Shown: positions 31,593-40,524 of the stretch, piece by piece
Position numbering within the stretch: the stretch's first letter is position 1
Layout: each line of letters begins with the position of its first letter
Source: Actinomycetales bacterium
GTDB taxonomy: Bacteria; Actinomycetota; Actinomycetes; Actinomycetales; Kineosporiaceae
DNA length: 64,000 bases
Reading direction: 5' to 3'
NCBI GenBank assembly: GCA_012719445.1
Contig: JAAYAH010000049.1
Coordinates: 1 to 64,000 of the forward strand
The notes under the pieces: generated by a model
Told to the model about the DNA's origin: nothing
The model's input: only the letters and a program-made list of their open reading frames with translations
Databases searched by the model: none
Translations under genes and position numbers: made by a program

Positions 31593-33383
31593 ATGGACCA
31601 CCGACCGGCGGAGGAGCACACCGTCGCGGGCAGCGGGAGCACCGGCACGTCCGTGGCCGTGGAGGCGGCCGAGTCCCGGCCCGAGGCGGTCCCGGCCGAG
31701 CTGACAGCCCTCCACGACGCGGTCGAGCGGCTCCGGGCCGAGATCGCGGGGGTGTCGCTGCCGTTCGCCGTCCCCGGGGTCGAGGAGGCCCGGCAGGAAC
31801 GCGAGACCGTGCTCCATGGACTCGACGGCTACGCGCTGCCCCGGCTGCGGGGGATGGACGCCCCGCTGCTCGTGGTCGTGGGCGGGACGACCGGCGCCGG
31901 CAAGTCGACCCTCACCAACTCGCTCATCGGGGTGGCCGCCAGCCCGGCCGGGGTGCTCCGGCCGACCACCCGGTCCCCGGTGCTGGTGCACAACCCCCAG
32001 GACGCCGGGGCGTTCCTGTCCCGCCGGATCCTGCCCGGCCTGATCAGAACCTCCGTGAGCGGGGTGGAGAGCCTCGAGCCGGACGGCGTCCGCCCCGCCG
32101 TCGGCACCTCCTCGCTCCGGCTGCTCCCGCACGAGGCCGTCATCCCCGGAATGGCGATCATCGACTCGCCCGACCTCGACTCCCTCGTCGACGCCAACCG
32201 GAAGCTGGCCCGCCAGCTCTTCGGCGTGGCCGACCTGTGGTTGTTCGTCACCACCGGGACGGACTACGCCGACGCCGTGCCGTGGGAGCTGCTCACCGAG
32301 GCCGTCGACCGCAGGCTGTCGGTCGCCGTCGTCCTCGACCGGATGCGGTCCTCGGAGATGGCCGCCGTCCGCCGGCACTTCGCGACCATGCTCAGGGACC
32401 GCGGGCTCGCCTCGGCGCCGGTGATCACCATCCCGGAGACGACGCTCGTCGACGGGCTGCTGCCGCCCAGCGTCATCGCCCCGCTGCGCGGCTGGCTGAT
32501 CCAACAGGTGAACGACGCCAGGACCCGGGCGGGGCACGTGAGCCGCGCGGTCGAGGGGATGCTCGAGCAGTCGCTGCTGAAGGTGCCGGCCCTGGTCGCC
32601 GCACTGGAGGACCAGGCGGCCGCGGACCGGCGGCTGCGCGCCGACCTGGACGCCGCGTTCCTCCGCGCCCGCGACGAGGTGGTCACCCGGGTCGGTGACG
32701 GGGCGCTGCTCGCCGAGCCGGTGCAGGCGGCATGGCGCCGGATCGCCGAGGCCCCCGAGGCCGACGTCGGCACGGGTCGGCTGCGCCGCGCGGTGAGCGG
32801 GGTGCTCCGCGGCGCGATCGCCAGGGCCGAGACGGCGGTGCAGACCCTGGTCGAGGCCGTCGACGCGCTCGTCCACCGGGAGCTCGGCACCGCCCTGCAC
32901 CGGGTCGCCGACTGCTGGCGGGAGGACCCGGCGACGGAGTCCCTCGGTGACGCGCCGGAGCTCACCCGGATCCCCGACGACCTGTCCCGCCGGGTCTCCG
33001 ACGCCGTGCAGCAGTGGTACGCCGGGGTCCACGAGGGCACGCGGTCCCGGAGCGGTCAGCCGAGGGACGAGAGCGGGATCGACCCGGCGGGGGCAGCGCT
33101 CACCGTCCTCGCCGTCGGCGCGGACGCCTCGTGGATCGGTCCGGTGGCCCGGGCCGTGATCGAGGGCGAGGGGCCCCTGCCCGACCTCCCGCTCCGGGTG
33201 CACACCGCGCGCGAGGATCTCCGACGCCGGCTGGCCGACCTCGTGGTGAGCGAGTACGTGCGGCTGCGGTCGATGCTCGACGACACCGGGCTGTGGGACG
33301 ACCGGGGCCCCGAGCTGCGGGGCGCTGCCGGCGACGTCCACGATGCCCTGACCGCGTACCGGGAGATCGCAGAGGACGACTGA
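31593..33383 (+). CDS. Dynamin-like GTPase domain protein
   Basis: The 596-residue protein contains a GTPase domain: P-loop GGTTGAGKSTL near residue 100, a threonine switch (TTRSPVL), DSPDLDS as the G3 motif, and LDRM as a G4-like motif. A long helical region with several coiled coils follows. No clear membrane helix is seen. Such proteins in actinobacteria often come as pairs with a second YfjP-like GTPase; here it stands alone. ATG at 31593 is chosen because AGGAGG lies 8 bases before it. The gap upstream (31421-31592) is unusually AT-rich and probably holds its promoter. The gene ends at a strong hairpin. Confidence 0.85.
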   Translation: MDHRPAEEHTVAGSGSTGTSVAVEAAESRPEAVPAELTALHDAVERLRAEIAGVSLPFAVPGVEEARQERETVLHGLDGYALPRLRGMDAPLLVVVGGTTGAGKSTLTNSLIGVAASPAGVLRPTTRSPVLVHNPQDAGAFLSRRILPGLIRTSVSGVESLEPDGVRPAVGTSSLRLLPHEAVIPGMAIIDSPDLDSLVDANRKLARQLFGVADLWLFVTTGTDYADAVPWELLTEAVDRRLSVAVVLDRMRSSEMAAVRRHFATMLRDRGLASAPVITIPETTLVDGLLPPSVIAPLRGWLIQQVNDARTRAGHVSRAVEGMLEQSLLKVPALVAALEDQAAADRRLRADLDAAFLRARDEVVTRVGDGALLAEPVQAAWRRIAEAPEADVGTGRLRRAVSGVLRGAIARAETAVQTLVEAVDALVHRELGTALHRVADCWREDPATESLGDAPELTRIPDDLSRRVSDAVQQWYAGVHEGTRSRSGQPRDESGIDPAGAALTVLAVGADASWIGPVARAVIEGEGPLPDLPLRVHTAREDLRRRLADLVVSEYVRLRSMLDDTGLWDDRGPELRGAAGDVHDALTAYREIAEDD

Positions 33384-33439
33384 CCGCCCACCCCTTCCCC
33401 CGGCCCGCCCACCATCCTTCCCCGGCCCGCCCACTCCCT

Positions 33440-33504
33440 CCGCCGACCGGTGGCCAAGTGGGGTTATTTCTCGGATTTGACCCCACTTGGCCACCGGTCG
33501 GCGG
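33440..33504. terminator. Perfect 24-bp inverted repeat between convergent genes
   Basis: The arms lie at 33440-33463 and 33481-33504 with a 17-base AT-rich loop. The stem is long for a terminator, contains ACCGGT and TGGCCA palindromes, and sits exactly between the convergent GTPase and CotH genes. It can terminate both transcripts, and the length and symmetry also fit a dispersed REP-type element. Confidence 0.8.
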
Positions 33505-33509
33505 GCGCG

Positions 33510-35177
33510 TCAGGAGCGGGTGATCACCTCGTCGTCGGCGAGGGCCTCGGTCCGCTGCTCGATCGTCCTGCGCAGGGCGTCGGTGTCCGAGGTGACCGCG
33601 GTGGTGTCGGCCCCGGAGGTGGCGGCCAGCGCGGTGGACAGCGTGTCCAGCAGGCGGAGCGCCGTCCCGTCCGCGTAGAGCGTCGCGTAGAGCTCCCGAT
33701 AGGCGGACTCGTAGTCGTCGGTGAAGGCGTCCGTGGCGAGGAAGCGTTCCTTGAGTCGGTTGCCGCCCATGCCTCCGGGACCGCCGCGCGCACCCGGCGC
33801 CCCGTCGAACCCCTCCGGTGGCGTGAACCCCTCGGGCGGAGTGAACCCCTCGGGCGGAGTGAACCCCTCCGGCGGAGTGAACCCCTCCGGCGGAGTGAAC
33901 CCCTCCGGCGGGGTCGGCGCCTCGCCCTGATCCGCCCCGGGACCGGCCCCCCACCCGGCACCACGGCCGGGACCGCCCATGCTCAGCGTGTCGTGCGGGC
34001 CGAGGGTCGCGTCCCCGCTGAAGGCGAGGTTGAGGTCCCAGGTCAGCACCCGCGTCCTGCGGGTGGTCAGGTCGTACCAGAGGTAGTAGTTCTTGCCGGG
34101 GCCCGCCATGTCGTCCGCGTTGAGCAGCAGGTTCTGCAGTGCCGCGTACCTGGCCACGGCGGAGACGTCGACCCGGTCGGCCAGGTGGTCGGCGAACTCC
34201 GTGTCGGAGGATCTGTCGACCCAGCGGACGAGGTCGATGACCGGCTGCAGGTCCTGGCTCCCCCTGCGGGTGATCTGACGGAAGTCCTCGGTGTACTCGG
34301 TCGGGTCCTCCCCCTGGTAGGAGAAGCTCCCGGTGCTCAGCGCCTTGTAGAGGACCCCGGGCGACCCCAGGCTCTCGGCGTACTCCTCGTCGGGGACGGC
34401 GACCAGGAGCCGTGCGGCGGCCGGCCGGTCGTTGACCCTGAACGACGCGAAGGAGAACTCCTCGGCCGGCTCGCCGGCCCGGGCCACGAGGGCGAGGGCG
34501 AGGGCCTCGGTGAGCGCCGTCGACCTGCCCATCCCGGCCGGGCGGACGGCGACGTCCCGGTGCCCCTGGTACCGGCGGCCCTCGACGAAGGCGTCGAACC
34601 GGATCAGCCAGGGCAGCGACTCCGGGGCGTCGGTCGAGTAGCTGGCGCCCTGCCTGCCGGGTGCGTTGCCGCCCTGCCCACCCTGTCCGCCGGGTGCGTT
34701 GGCGCCCTGCTCACCCTGTCCGCCGGGTGCGTTGCCGCCCTGCCTGCCGGGTGCGTTCCCGTTCCCGCGGCGCAGGGTCATCAGGGTGGAGTTCCCCTTG
34801 AGCCGGATCCCGACGTCGCGGATCAGCGTCCCGTCGACGGTGAGGTCGGCGTGGACGTACTCCTTCTCGCCATCGGCGGTGAAGGTCGCGAGCATCCGCC
34901 GGTAGTCCGCGTCGGCGAAGGTCACCCGGACGTCGTGGCCGACGGTGCTGTCGAAGAGGTCCCTCGTCCCGGCCACGTCGGTGGTCACAGTCGTCGCGGT
35001 GACCAGCTCGGAGCTGGTGACCAGCGGCCGGACCCGGCCGTCGCCGAGGAGGCCGCCGACGACGGCGAGGAACGCGCAGCCCACGGCGATCAGCCGCCAG
35101 TTCTGCCGCAGCCGCACCGGGACCCGGCGTCGCAGCCGCACCGGGAGCGGCGGACGGGGCATGCCGGACGAGGTCAC
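33510..35177 (-). CDS. CotH-type protein-kinase-like secreted/membrane protein
   Basis: The 555-residue product has a basic start, one membrane helix (about 25-46) and then a CotH-like atypical kinase domain: DVGIRLKGNS near residue 120, NADDMAGPGKNYYLWYD, and the metal-binding VLTWDLNLAFSG. CotH enzymes phosphorylate spore-coat or surface proteins. Two low-complexity inserts interrupt it: NAPG/GGQG repeats (about 138-175) and six TPPEGF hexapeptides (about 422-457). It is the last gene of a three-gene set, 4 bases after the DUF4956 gene. Confidence 0.88.
   Translation of the reverse strand: MTSSGMPRPPLPVRLRRRVPVRLRQNWRLIAVGCAFLAVVGGLLGDGRVRPLVTSSELVTATTVTTDVAGTRDLFDSTVGHDVRVTFADADYRRMLATFTADGEKEYVHADLTVDGTLIRDVGIRLKGNSTLMTLRRGNGNAPGRQGGNAPGGQGEQGANAPGGQGGQGGNAPGRQGASYSTDAPESLPWLIRFDAFVEGRRYQGHRDVAVRPAGMGRSTALTEALALALVARAGEPAEEFSFASFRVNDRPAAARLLVAVPDEEYAESLGSPGVLYKALSTGSFSYQGEDPTEYTEDFRQITRRGSQDLQPVIDLVRWVDRSSDTEFADHLADRVDVSAVARYAALQNLLLNADDMAGPGKNYYLWYDLTTRRTRVLTWDLNLAFSGDATLGPHDTLSMGGPGRGAGWGAGPGADQGEAPTPPEGFTPPEGFTPPEGFTPPEGFTPPEGFTPPEGFDGAPGARGGPGGMGGNRLKERFLATDAFTDDYESAYRELYATLYADGTALRLLDTLSTALAATSGADTTAVTSDTDALRRTIEQRTEALADDEVITRS
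33807..33914. repeat. Six 18-bp tandem repeats coding TPPEGF
   Basis: Six head-to-tail units of 18 bases inside the CotH-like gene encode TPPEGF hexapeptides; units differ by one to three bases. There are no spacers, so this is not a CRISPR array. Confidence 0.92.
34651..34760. repeat. Degenerate NAPG-type repeats in the CotH-like gene
   Basis: Four imperfect copies of a CCGGGTGCGTT-containing unit encode NAPGxQGGQG-like peptides in a surface-exposed loop near the start of the kinase domain. The copies are irregular in length (about 21-36 bases). Confidence 0.75.
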
Positions 35178-35181
35178 CGGA

Positions 35182-35859
35182 TCACAGGTCCGTCTGGTCG
35201 TAGCCGGTGAGCAGGGTGACCCGCTGCCCCGCCGTCCGCTCCCGCAACGCGGCGACGAGCGTCCCCGGCTCGCAGCCCTTCTTCAGCCGCACCGTGTACA
35301 TGAGTTCGGTGAGCGCCCCGCCCCGGATCGTCTCCATGCTCACCAGCTCGAACTCGTCGGTGTGCCGGACCAGGACGTCGACGATCCCCGGGGTGTAGTC
35401 GTCGTCCGGGGGCACCTGGACCTTGACCACCTGGCGCTGCACGGTGAGGGCGAACCAGTTGAAGCGACGCATGCCCACGACGACGAGGCAGATGCTGACC
35501 GCCGCGACGGCCGCGAGGGTGTAGAAGCGGGTGCCGCAGGCCATGCCGACCCCCATCACCAGGAAGATGAAGCCGACGTCCCGGGTCTCCTTCACCGCGT
35601 TCCGGAACCGGACCACGGACAGCGCGCCGACCAGGGCGAAGGCCCTGGCGATGTTGGAGCCGACCACGAGCATGATCAAGGAGATGATCATGCCGAGGAT
35701 CACCAGCGTCTGCACGTAGGACTGGCTGTAGGAGACGTTGCGATGGGTGGCCCGGTACACCCACCCGATGAGCGCGCTGAGCACGAAGGACAGCGTCAGT
35801 GCGATGGCGACATCGCCGGTGCTGAAGGTTCCGGACAGATCCTGGGCGTTCAGCGGCAC
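35182..35859 (-). CDS. DUF4956 membrane protein
   Basis: This 225-residue protein has four membrane helices (VAIALTLSFVLSALIGWVY; TLVILGMIISLIMLVVG; FALVGALSVVRFRNAVKETRDVGFIFLVMGVGMACG; LAAVAAVSICLVVVGM). A cytosolic ferredoxin-like domain ends the chain. The conserved VRFRNAVKETRDVGFIF segment marks DUF4956, a family that occurs next to VTC and CotH genes. GTG at 35859 overlaps the upstream VTC gene by 10 bases. The function is unknown; a role in polyphosphate metabolism or transport is inferred from the neighbours. Confidence 0.88.
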   Translation of the reverse strand: MPLNAQDLSGTFSTGDVAIALTLSFVLSALIGWVYRATHRNVSYSQSYVQTLVILGMIISLIMLVVGSNIARAFALVGALSVVRFRNAVKETRDVGFIFLVMGVGMACGTRFYTLAAVAAVSICLVVVGMRRFNWFALTVQRQVVKVQVPPDDDYTPGIVDVLVRHTDEFELVSMETIRGGALTELMYTVRLKKGCEPGTLVAALRERTAGQRVTLLTGYDQTDL

Positions 35860-36743
35860 GAGAGCTCCTCTTCCGTCACCGGATGCGGGGTCGGTTGATC
35901 GTCGGGGCAGGCGTCGGCCGGCAGGTGGAAACGCGAGCGCGGGGCACGGCCGAAGACCTCGACGCTCTGGCAGTACTTCGACAGCCGGACCACCGAGAGG
36001 TTCAGGCTCGCGGTGAGATCGGTCAGCCAGTAGGGGACCCGTTCGTCGGCCTTGATCTCGACGACCGCGCGGGTCGGCGGGACGAGGAACCGGTTCTCGC
36101 CGACGGACCCGAACCGCAGGTCCCGGTCCCGGCCGCGGACCCGCTGGTCGATGGTGACCCGGAGCCCGAGCTCGGCGTCCCTGCCGACGTAGGGGCTGCG
36201 CAGGTAGCCGGTCATCGTGGTGGGCCGCAGGTCGAGCCCGCACACCAGGCCGAGGACCTCCTCGGCGAGCGCGCGGTCGGGCTCCGGGCAGTCGACCGGC
36301 TGTCGCTGGTCGCACAGCCGGAGCGCCTCCCGGTAGGGCAGGCGGAGCCGGCGCTTCTGGGTCACCCGGTTCACCCGCTGCTTGATCTCGACGTGGACGG
36401 GCTCCTCGTCGTCGGTGAGCCGGTCGGTGCCGTAGCGCCGGATCCGCAGCTTCCGTCGGAACCGGAGGCCCTCGATCTTCTCCCAGTAGAAGCGCAGGTC
36501 GGCGGTGTCGTAGTAGACGCTCCACACCCCGTACCCCGCCGCGTGGCTGTCCAGGTCGGGGTGGGGGTGCGGGGCTGCACCGGCATGGACGTCGGGGTCC
36601 AGCCGGCGCTCCAGTTCGGCCCGGAGCGCCGGGAGCTCCGCGACGTCGACCAGGTACTTGATCTCGTAGCGGTTGAAGGCGTGCAGCGGGGTCGGCGCCC
36701 GCAGCGCGCTCCCCGCGTTCCCGTCGCCGAACGTGCCGGGCAT
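35850..36743 (-). CDS. VTC-domain polyphosphate polymerase-like protein
   Basis: The 297-residue protein has the tunnel-fold signatures of the VTC/CYTH group: FNRYEIKYLV at the start, SVYYDTADLRFYWEKIEGLRFRRKLRIR, VHVEIKQRVNRVTQKRRLRLP with alternating basic residues, AVVEIKADERVPYWL and SLVVRLSKYCQSVE-like end. It may make polyphosphate from ATP, or bind it. The basic residues lining the tunnel are present. It opens the VTC-DUF4956-CotH operon and is divergent from an AAA ATPase gene, with 176 bases between. Confidence 0.88.
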   Translation of the reverse strand: MPGTFGDGNAGSALRAPTPLHAFNRYEIKYLVDVAELPALRAELERRLDPDVHAGAAPHPHPDLDSHAAGYGVWSVYYDTADLRFYWEKIEGLRFRRKLRIRRYGTDRLTDDEEPVHVEIKQRVNRVTQKRRLRLPYREALRLCDQRQPVDCPEPDRALAEEVLGLVCGLDLRPTTMTGYLRSPYVGRDAELGLRVTIDQRVRGRDRDLRFGSVGENRFLVPPTRAVVEIKADERVPYWLTDLTASLNLSVVRLSKYCQSVEVFGRAPRSRFHLPADACPDDQPTPHPVTEEELSCR

Positions 36744-36919
36744 GAGCCTCCTTCGGATCCCCGGCGGACCGCCGGTGAACGGTTGGTTCCCGCCCAGTGA
36801 AGGGGGCGACTCTGGGAGCCGGCTGGGAAGGGGGCGTGGCCGACCTTAGTGGCAGCGGGCTCCCGCACCCGTTCACGTCTCTCGTACCGTTGCCGGGTGT
36901 CGACCATGTCGGATGCCGG

Positions 36920-38068
36920 ATGCTGACCACGTTGGCGGTCGAGAACTACCGGTCCCTGCGCCGGCTGGTGATCCCGTTGCGCCGGCTCACCGTGATCACC
37001 GGGGCCAACGGCAGCGGCAAGTCCAACGCGTACCGGGCGCTGCGGCTGCTGGCCGAGTGCGCCCGCAACGGCGCCGTCGCGGCCCTCGCCCGCGAGGGAG
37101 GGCTGGCGTCGACGCTGTGGGCCGGTCCGCCCCTCGGCCGGGGCTCGGCCGGTGCCCGCCGGGCACCGGTCGGCCTGCGCCTCGGCTTCGCCGGGACCGA
37201 CGTCGGGTACGCCGTCGACCTCGGCCTGCCGGTGTCACGGCAGACGGCGTTCGACCTCGACCCGGAGATCAAGCGCGAGTGCGTGTGGGCCGGGCCGATG
37301 CTGCGCCCCGCGACGCTGCTGGCCGATCGCCGCAACGGCGCGGTGCGGATCCGGGACGCCTCCGGCGGCTGGACCGACGCCGGGTACGGGCTGCCTGCGG
37401 TGGACAGCATGCTCAGCGAGCTCGCCGACCCACTGCGGGCTCCCGAGGTGATGGCGCTCCGCGAGCGGATCAGGTCGTGGCGGTTCTACGACCACTTCCG
37501 CACCGACGCCGGAGCCCCGGCCCGCACCGCCTGGGTGGGGACCTTCACCCCGGTCCTCGGCCACGACGGCGCCGACCTGGCGGCGGCCCTGCAGACCGTC
37601 CGTGAGGCCGGTGATCCCCTGCTGCTGGACGAGGCCGTCGAGGCCGCCTTCCCCGGCAGCACCCTGGAGGTCGTCGCCCAGGGCGGCCGGTTCGACCTCG
37701 CGTTCCACCAGCGCGGGCTGCTCCGCCCGCTGAGCGTGGCGGAGCTGTCCGACGGGACCCTGCGCTACCTGCTGTGGATCGCCGCGCTGCTGAGCCCGCG
37801 ACCGCCGGAGCTGCTGGTGCTCAACGAGCCGGAGACCAGCCTGCACCCGGAGCTGCTGCCCGCCCTGGCCCGGTTGGTCGCCGACGCGTCAGGGCGCACC
37901 CAGGTCCTGGTGGTGTCCCACTCCGCTGCTCTGGTCGAGGCCGTGGTCACCGGGGTCTCCGCCGGCGAGCACTGCCAGGTCCTGGAGTTGGTCAAGGAGG
38001 CGGGGCAGACCCTGGTCGCGGGCCAGGAACGGTTCGACCAGCCGCCGTGGCAGTGGCCGGCCAGGTGA
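36920..38068 (+). CDS. RecF/ABC-type AAA ATPase (OLD-like, no nuclease domain)
   Basis: The 382-residue protein has the RecF-type layout. MLTTLAVENYRSLRRLVIPLRRLTVITGANGSGKSN carries Walker A (GANGSGKS). A mid-region and a signature-like LSDGTLRYL follow, then Walker B LLVLNEPETSLHPELL, and the switch histidine in VVSHSAALVEAV. There is no TOPRIM domain, so it is not a complete OLD nuclease. Relatives are common orphan ATPases of unknown task, in DNA repair or toxin-like roles. The ATG at 36920 is preferred because the ENYRSL motif follows it closely. Confidence 0.85.
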   Translation: MLTTLAVENYRSLRRLVIPLRRLTVITGANGSGKSNAYRALRLLAECARNGAVAALAREGGLASTLWAGPPLGRGSAGARRAPVGLRLGFAGTDVGYAVDLGLPVSRQTAFDLDPEIKRECVWAGPMLRPATLLADRRNGAVRIRDASGGWTDAGYGLPAVDSMLSELADPLRAPEVMALRERIRSWRFYDHFRTDAGAPARTAWVGTFTPVLGHDGADLAAALQTVREAGDPLLLDEAVEAAFPGSTLEVVAQGGRFDLAFHQRGLLRPLSVAELSDGTLRYLLWIAALLSPRPPELLVLNEPETSLHPELLPALARLVADASGRTQVLVVSHSAALVEAVVTGVSAGEHCQVLELVKEAGQTLVAGQERFDQPPWQWPAR

Positions 38069-38146
38069 CCGGCGGCCCGCTGTCCCGGCCCGGCCGCCCA
38101 CTGTCCCGGCCCGGTGGCCCGCCGCTCTGTCGTGACTCTGCCGTGC

Positions 38147-38932
38147 TCAGGCCGTCCGCTCCGGCGCGCGCCAGACCAGGGTGTGCATGAGGTCGTCGTC
38201 GTCCCTCGCGACGCAGTTGTTGTGCCGCGGCCGCGAGGTGCGGCCCCAGGCGTCGTCGCCGAACCAGGCGGGCAGTCCGAAGGGCAGGTCCCGGCGCGGA
38301 ACCGGCGCGTAGTCCTGCTCCCGGAACCGGGTGACGTAGGTGTCCCCTGCGGCGTCCCCGTCCCCGTCCGGGTCGGGGGTGACGATGTCGCGCAGCAGCG
38401 CCACGGTCTCCCGCCACCGGTCCAGCAGTCTCCTGGCGTCCCGGCTGGACGGGTGGGGCACCTCGAACACCGGGACGTCCGGCCGGTCGGTCCACAGCCG
38501 GACCGCCGTCCTCGCCTGGGCGCCGAAGGCGACGATCGCCTGCAGGCCGGGTCCGCTGACGGCGTCGAGCAGCTCGTTGCGCCAATGCAGGTGCTCCGGC
38601 TCGGACAGCAGCGCGGTGGCCCGGGAGGCCCGGGACGGCAGCAGCGCGTAGGCGAAGGCGTTGACCAGCACGTAGCTCCGGGTCAGGCCGACCTTGTGCA
38701 GGAACCCCTGCACCCGCTGCCCGGCGTCGCCGACCAGGGTCCTGCAGGCGATCCGCTCCGTCGGGCCGGGGTCCGAGGCGACGCCCAGCAGCCGGGCCGA
38801 CCCGTCCAGCCGGCCCCGGTAGAAGACCGGGCCCCAGTCGTACCAGAACAGCTCGCGGTGGGCCGCGTAGCTCGGCAGCGCCGCGAAGTGCTCGGCGAGC
38901 CGGTCCGGCGGGCCGGGATCGAAGTCGGCCAT
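38147..38932 (-). CDS. Uracil-DNA glycosylase-family protein
   Basis: The 261-residue protein shows the UDG superfamily pattern: LLGVASDPGPTER at the motif A position, a central LVNAFAYALLPSR strand region, and PHPSSRDARRLLDRW as the HPS motif. The catalytic Asp normally found in motif A is aligned with SD in GVASDP. The substrate could be uracil or another damaged base. The C-terminal 70 residues (DTYVTRFREQDYAPVPRRDLPFG) extend beyond the usual fold. It is divergent from the amidohydrolase gene and convergent with the AAA gene. Confidence 0.75.
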   Translation of the reverse strand: MADFDPGPPDRLAEHFAALPSYAAHRELFWYDWGPVFYRGRLDGSARLLGVASDPGPTERIACRTLVGDAGQRVQGFLHKVGLTRSYVLVNAFAYALLPSRASRATALLSEPEHLHWRNELLDAVSGPGLQAIVAFGAQARTAVRLWTDRPDVPVFEVPHPSSRDARRLLDRWRETVALLRDIVTPDPDGDGDAAGDTYVTRFREQDYAPVPRRDLPFGLPAWFGDDAWGRTSRPRHNNCVARDDDDLMHTLVWRAPERTA

Positions 38933-39015
38933 GACGTCTCCTCCTCGGGGTACAGCACCTACGCTCTGTGGTGATCGGCTGGTGGTCGGCTGGTGGTCGC
39001 GGCGGGAGGCCGGAG

Positions 39016-40524
39016 ATGCTGGTTCTACGGGGAACGGTCGTCACCATGCGTCCCGGCGAGGTCGTCGAACGGGGAGCGGTGTACCTCGACGACGACGGGC
39101 TCATCGCCGCGATCACCCCCCTGGACGCCGTCCCGCCCGGGTTCGAGGACGCCCGGCGGGTCACCGCCGGTGGGATCATCTACCCCGGGCTCATCGACCT
39201 GCACAACCACCTGCTCTACAACAGCCTCCCGCTGTGGCGCGAGCCGAACCGCGCCGTTCCCTGGGACTCGCACAACCAGTGGACCCGGGCACCCAGCTAC
39301 CGGAGCCGGGTCAGCGCGCCGGCCAACCTGCTCGGCGCCGCGGCGGGCCGGGCCCTGCTCCGCTACGTGGAGACCAGAGCCGTCGTCGGCGGGACGACGT
39401 CCGTGCAGGGCAACCCCAAGGGGTCGGTGCCCCCGGACGGTGAGCTGGTGCGCAACGTGGACTCCGAGCGGTTCGGCACCACGAAGGACTTCATCCGGGT
39501 GCGGACCCTGGTCGTGGACGACGCGGCGGACCTGGAGCCCTACCTGGTCTCCGTCGGCCAGGGCCGCGGGCTGGTCTACCACGTCGCCGAGGGCACCCGA
39601 CCAGCCCTCCGGGAGGAGTTCGCCCTGCTCGTCGAGGTGGGGCTGGTCCGCCGTGAGCTCGTCGCCATCCACGGGACGGCGCTCGGCGCCGCCGACCTGG
39701 GCCGGATCGCCGAGGGCGGGGCCAGCCTGGTCTGGTCGCCGTTCTCCAACCTCTGGCTGTACGGGGCGACCGCCGACGTCGCGGCGGCGAAGGCCGCCGG
39801 GGTGAACCTCTGCCTCGGCTCGGACTGGGGGCCGTCGGGGACCCGCAGCGTGCTCTGGGAGGTCAAGGTCGCTGACCTGTGGAACCGGGCCCAGCCCAGC
39901 CCGGTGTTCACCGACGAGGAGCTGGTCCGGCTGGTCACCGCGAACCCGGGTGCCGCCCTCACCGGGTTGTGGCCGCACCCGGTCGGGTGCCTGGAAAAGG
40001 GGGCGCTCGGCGATCTCGTCGTGCTGGCCCGTCGTCACGCCGACCCGTACCGCAACCTCGTCGAGGCGCGGGAGACCGACGTCCGGCTCGTGGTCGTCGG
40101 GGGCAGGGCCCGGTACGGCCTGCCGAGCCTGATGACGGCGGCGGGGGCGACGACCGCGAGCAGGATCCGTCTCGGCAGGCTCAGCCGGGCGGTCGACTAC
40201 GGCGACCCCGGGATCACCTGGGCCGGGGTGCGCGCCGAACTGGAGGAGGTCAGGGCCGACCCCGGGACGGCGGCCACCAGGGCCGTCGACGCGCTCGCCG
40301 CGTTCGTGGAGGCCGGGCCGGCCACCAGGGGGGCGCCCTTCGTGCTGCTGCCCGACATGCCGGACCCCGACGAGTCGCTGGCCGACGCCGGGCCGACCTC
40401 GGCAGCCCTCGCGGTGCCCGTCCCTCCGCTCCAGCCGCTGCTGACCGACGCGGCCTGGCTGGCCGAGGTGGCGGACAACCCCTTCCACGGCGGGCTGCTG
40501 ACCGGGCTGAGCGGGTACCGGTGA
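39016..40524 (+). CDS. Metal-dependent amidohydrolase
   Basis: This 502-residue enzyme has the amidohydrolase fold: N-terminal small beta domain, GLIDLHNHL with the metal-binding HxH-type site, AIHGTALG and WSPFSNLWLYG as later ligand regions, and LCLGSDWGPSGT with the catalytic Asp. C-terminal beta strands are LGDLVVLARRHADPYRNLVEARETDVRLVVVGGRARYG, as in imidazolonepropionase and atrazine-type hydrolases. The substrate is unknown. ATG at 39016 follows GGAG; an earlier in-frame start at 38968 is unlikely. It is coupled by GTGA to an S41-type gene, so the two may handle the same peptide-like substrate. Confidence 0.85.
   Translation: MLVLRGTVVTMRPGEVVERGAVYLDDDGLIAAITPLDAVPPGFEDARRVTAGGIIYPGLIDLHNHLLYNSLPLWREPNRAVPWDSHNQWTRAPSYRSRVSAPANLLGAAAGRALLRYVETRAVVGGTTSVQGNPKGSVPPDGELVRNVDSERFGTTKDFIRVRTLVVDDAADLEPYLVSVGQGRGLVYHVAEGTRPALREEFALLVEVGLVRRELVAIHGTALGAADLGRIAEGGASLVWSPFSNLWLYGATADVAAAKAAGVNLCLGSDWGPSGTRSVLWEVKVADLWNRAQPSPVFTDEELVRLVTANPGAALTGLWPHPVGCLEKGALGDLVVLARRHADPYRNLVEARETDVRLVVVGGRARYGLPSLMTAAGATTASRIRLGRLSRAVDYGDPGITWAGVRAELEEVRADPGTAATRAVDALAAFVEAGPATRGAPFVLLPDMPDPDESLADAGPTSAALAVPVPPLQPLLTDAAWLAEVADNPFHGGLLTGLSGYR

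Noticed and set aside
33807-33914. Tandem repeats taken as a possible CRISPR array
   Set aside because: The 18-base units are directly adjacent with no spacers and keep a coding frame (TPPEGF).
36920-38068. AAA ATPase as an OLD-family or Gabija-type defence nuclease
   Set aside because: No TOPRIM domain follows the ATPase and no helicase gene is adjacent; it is an orphan ATPase.
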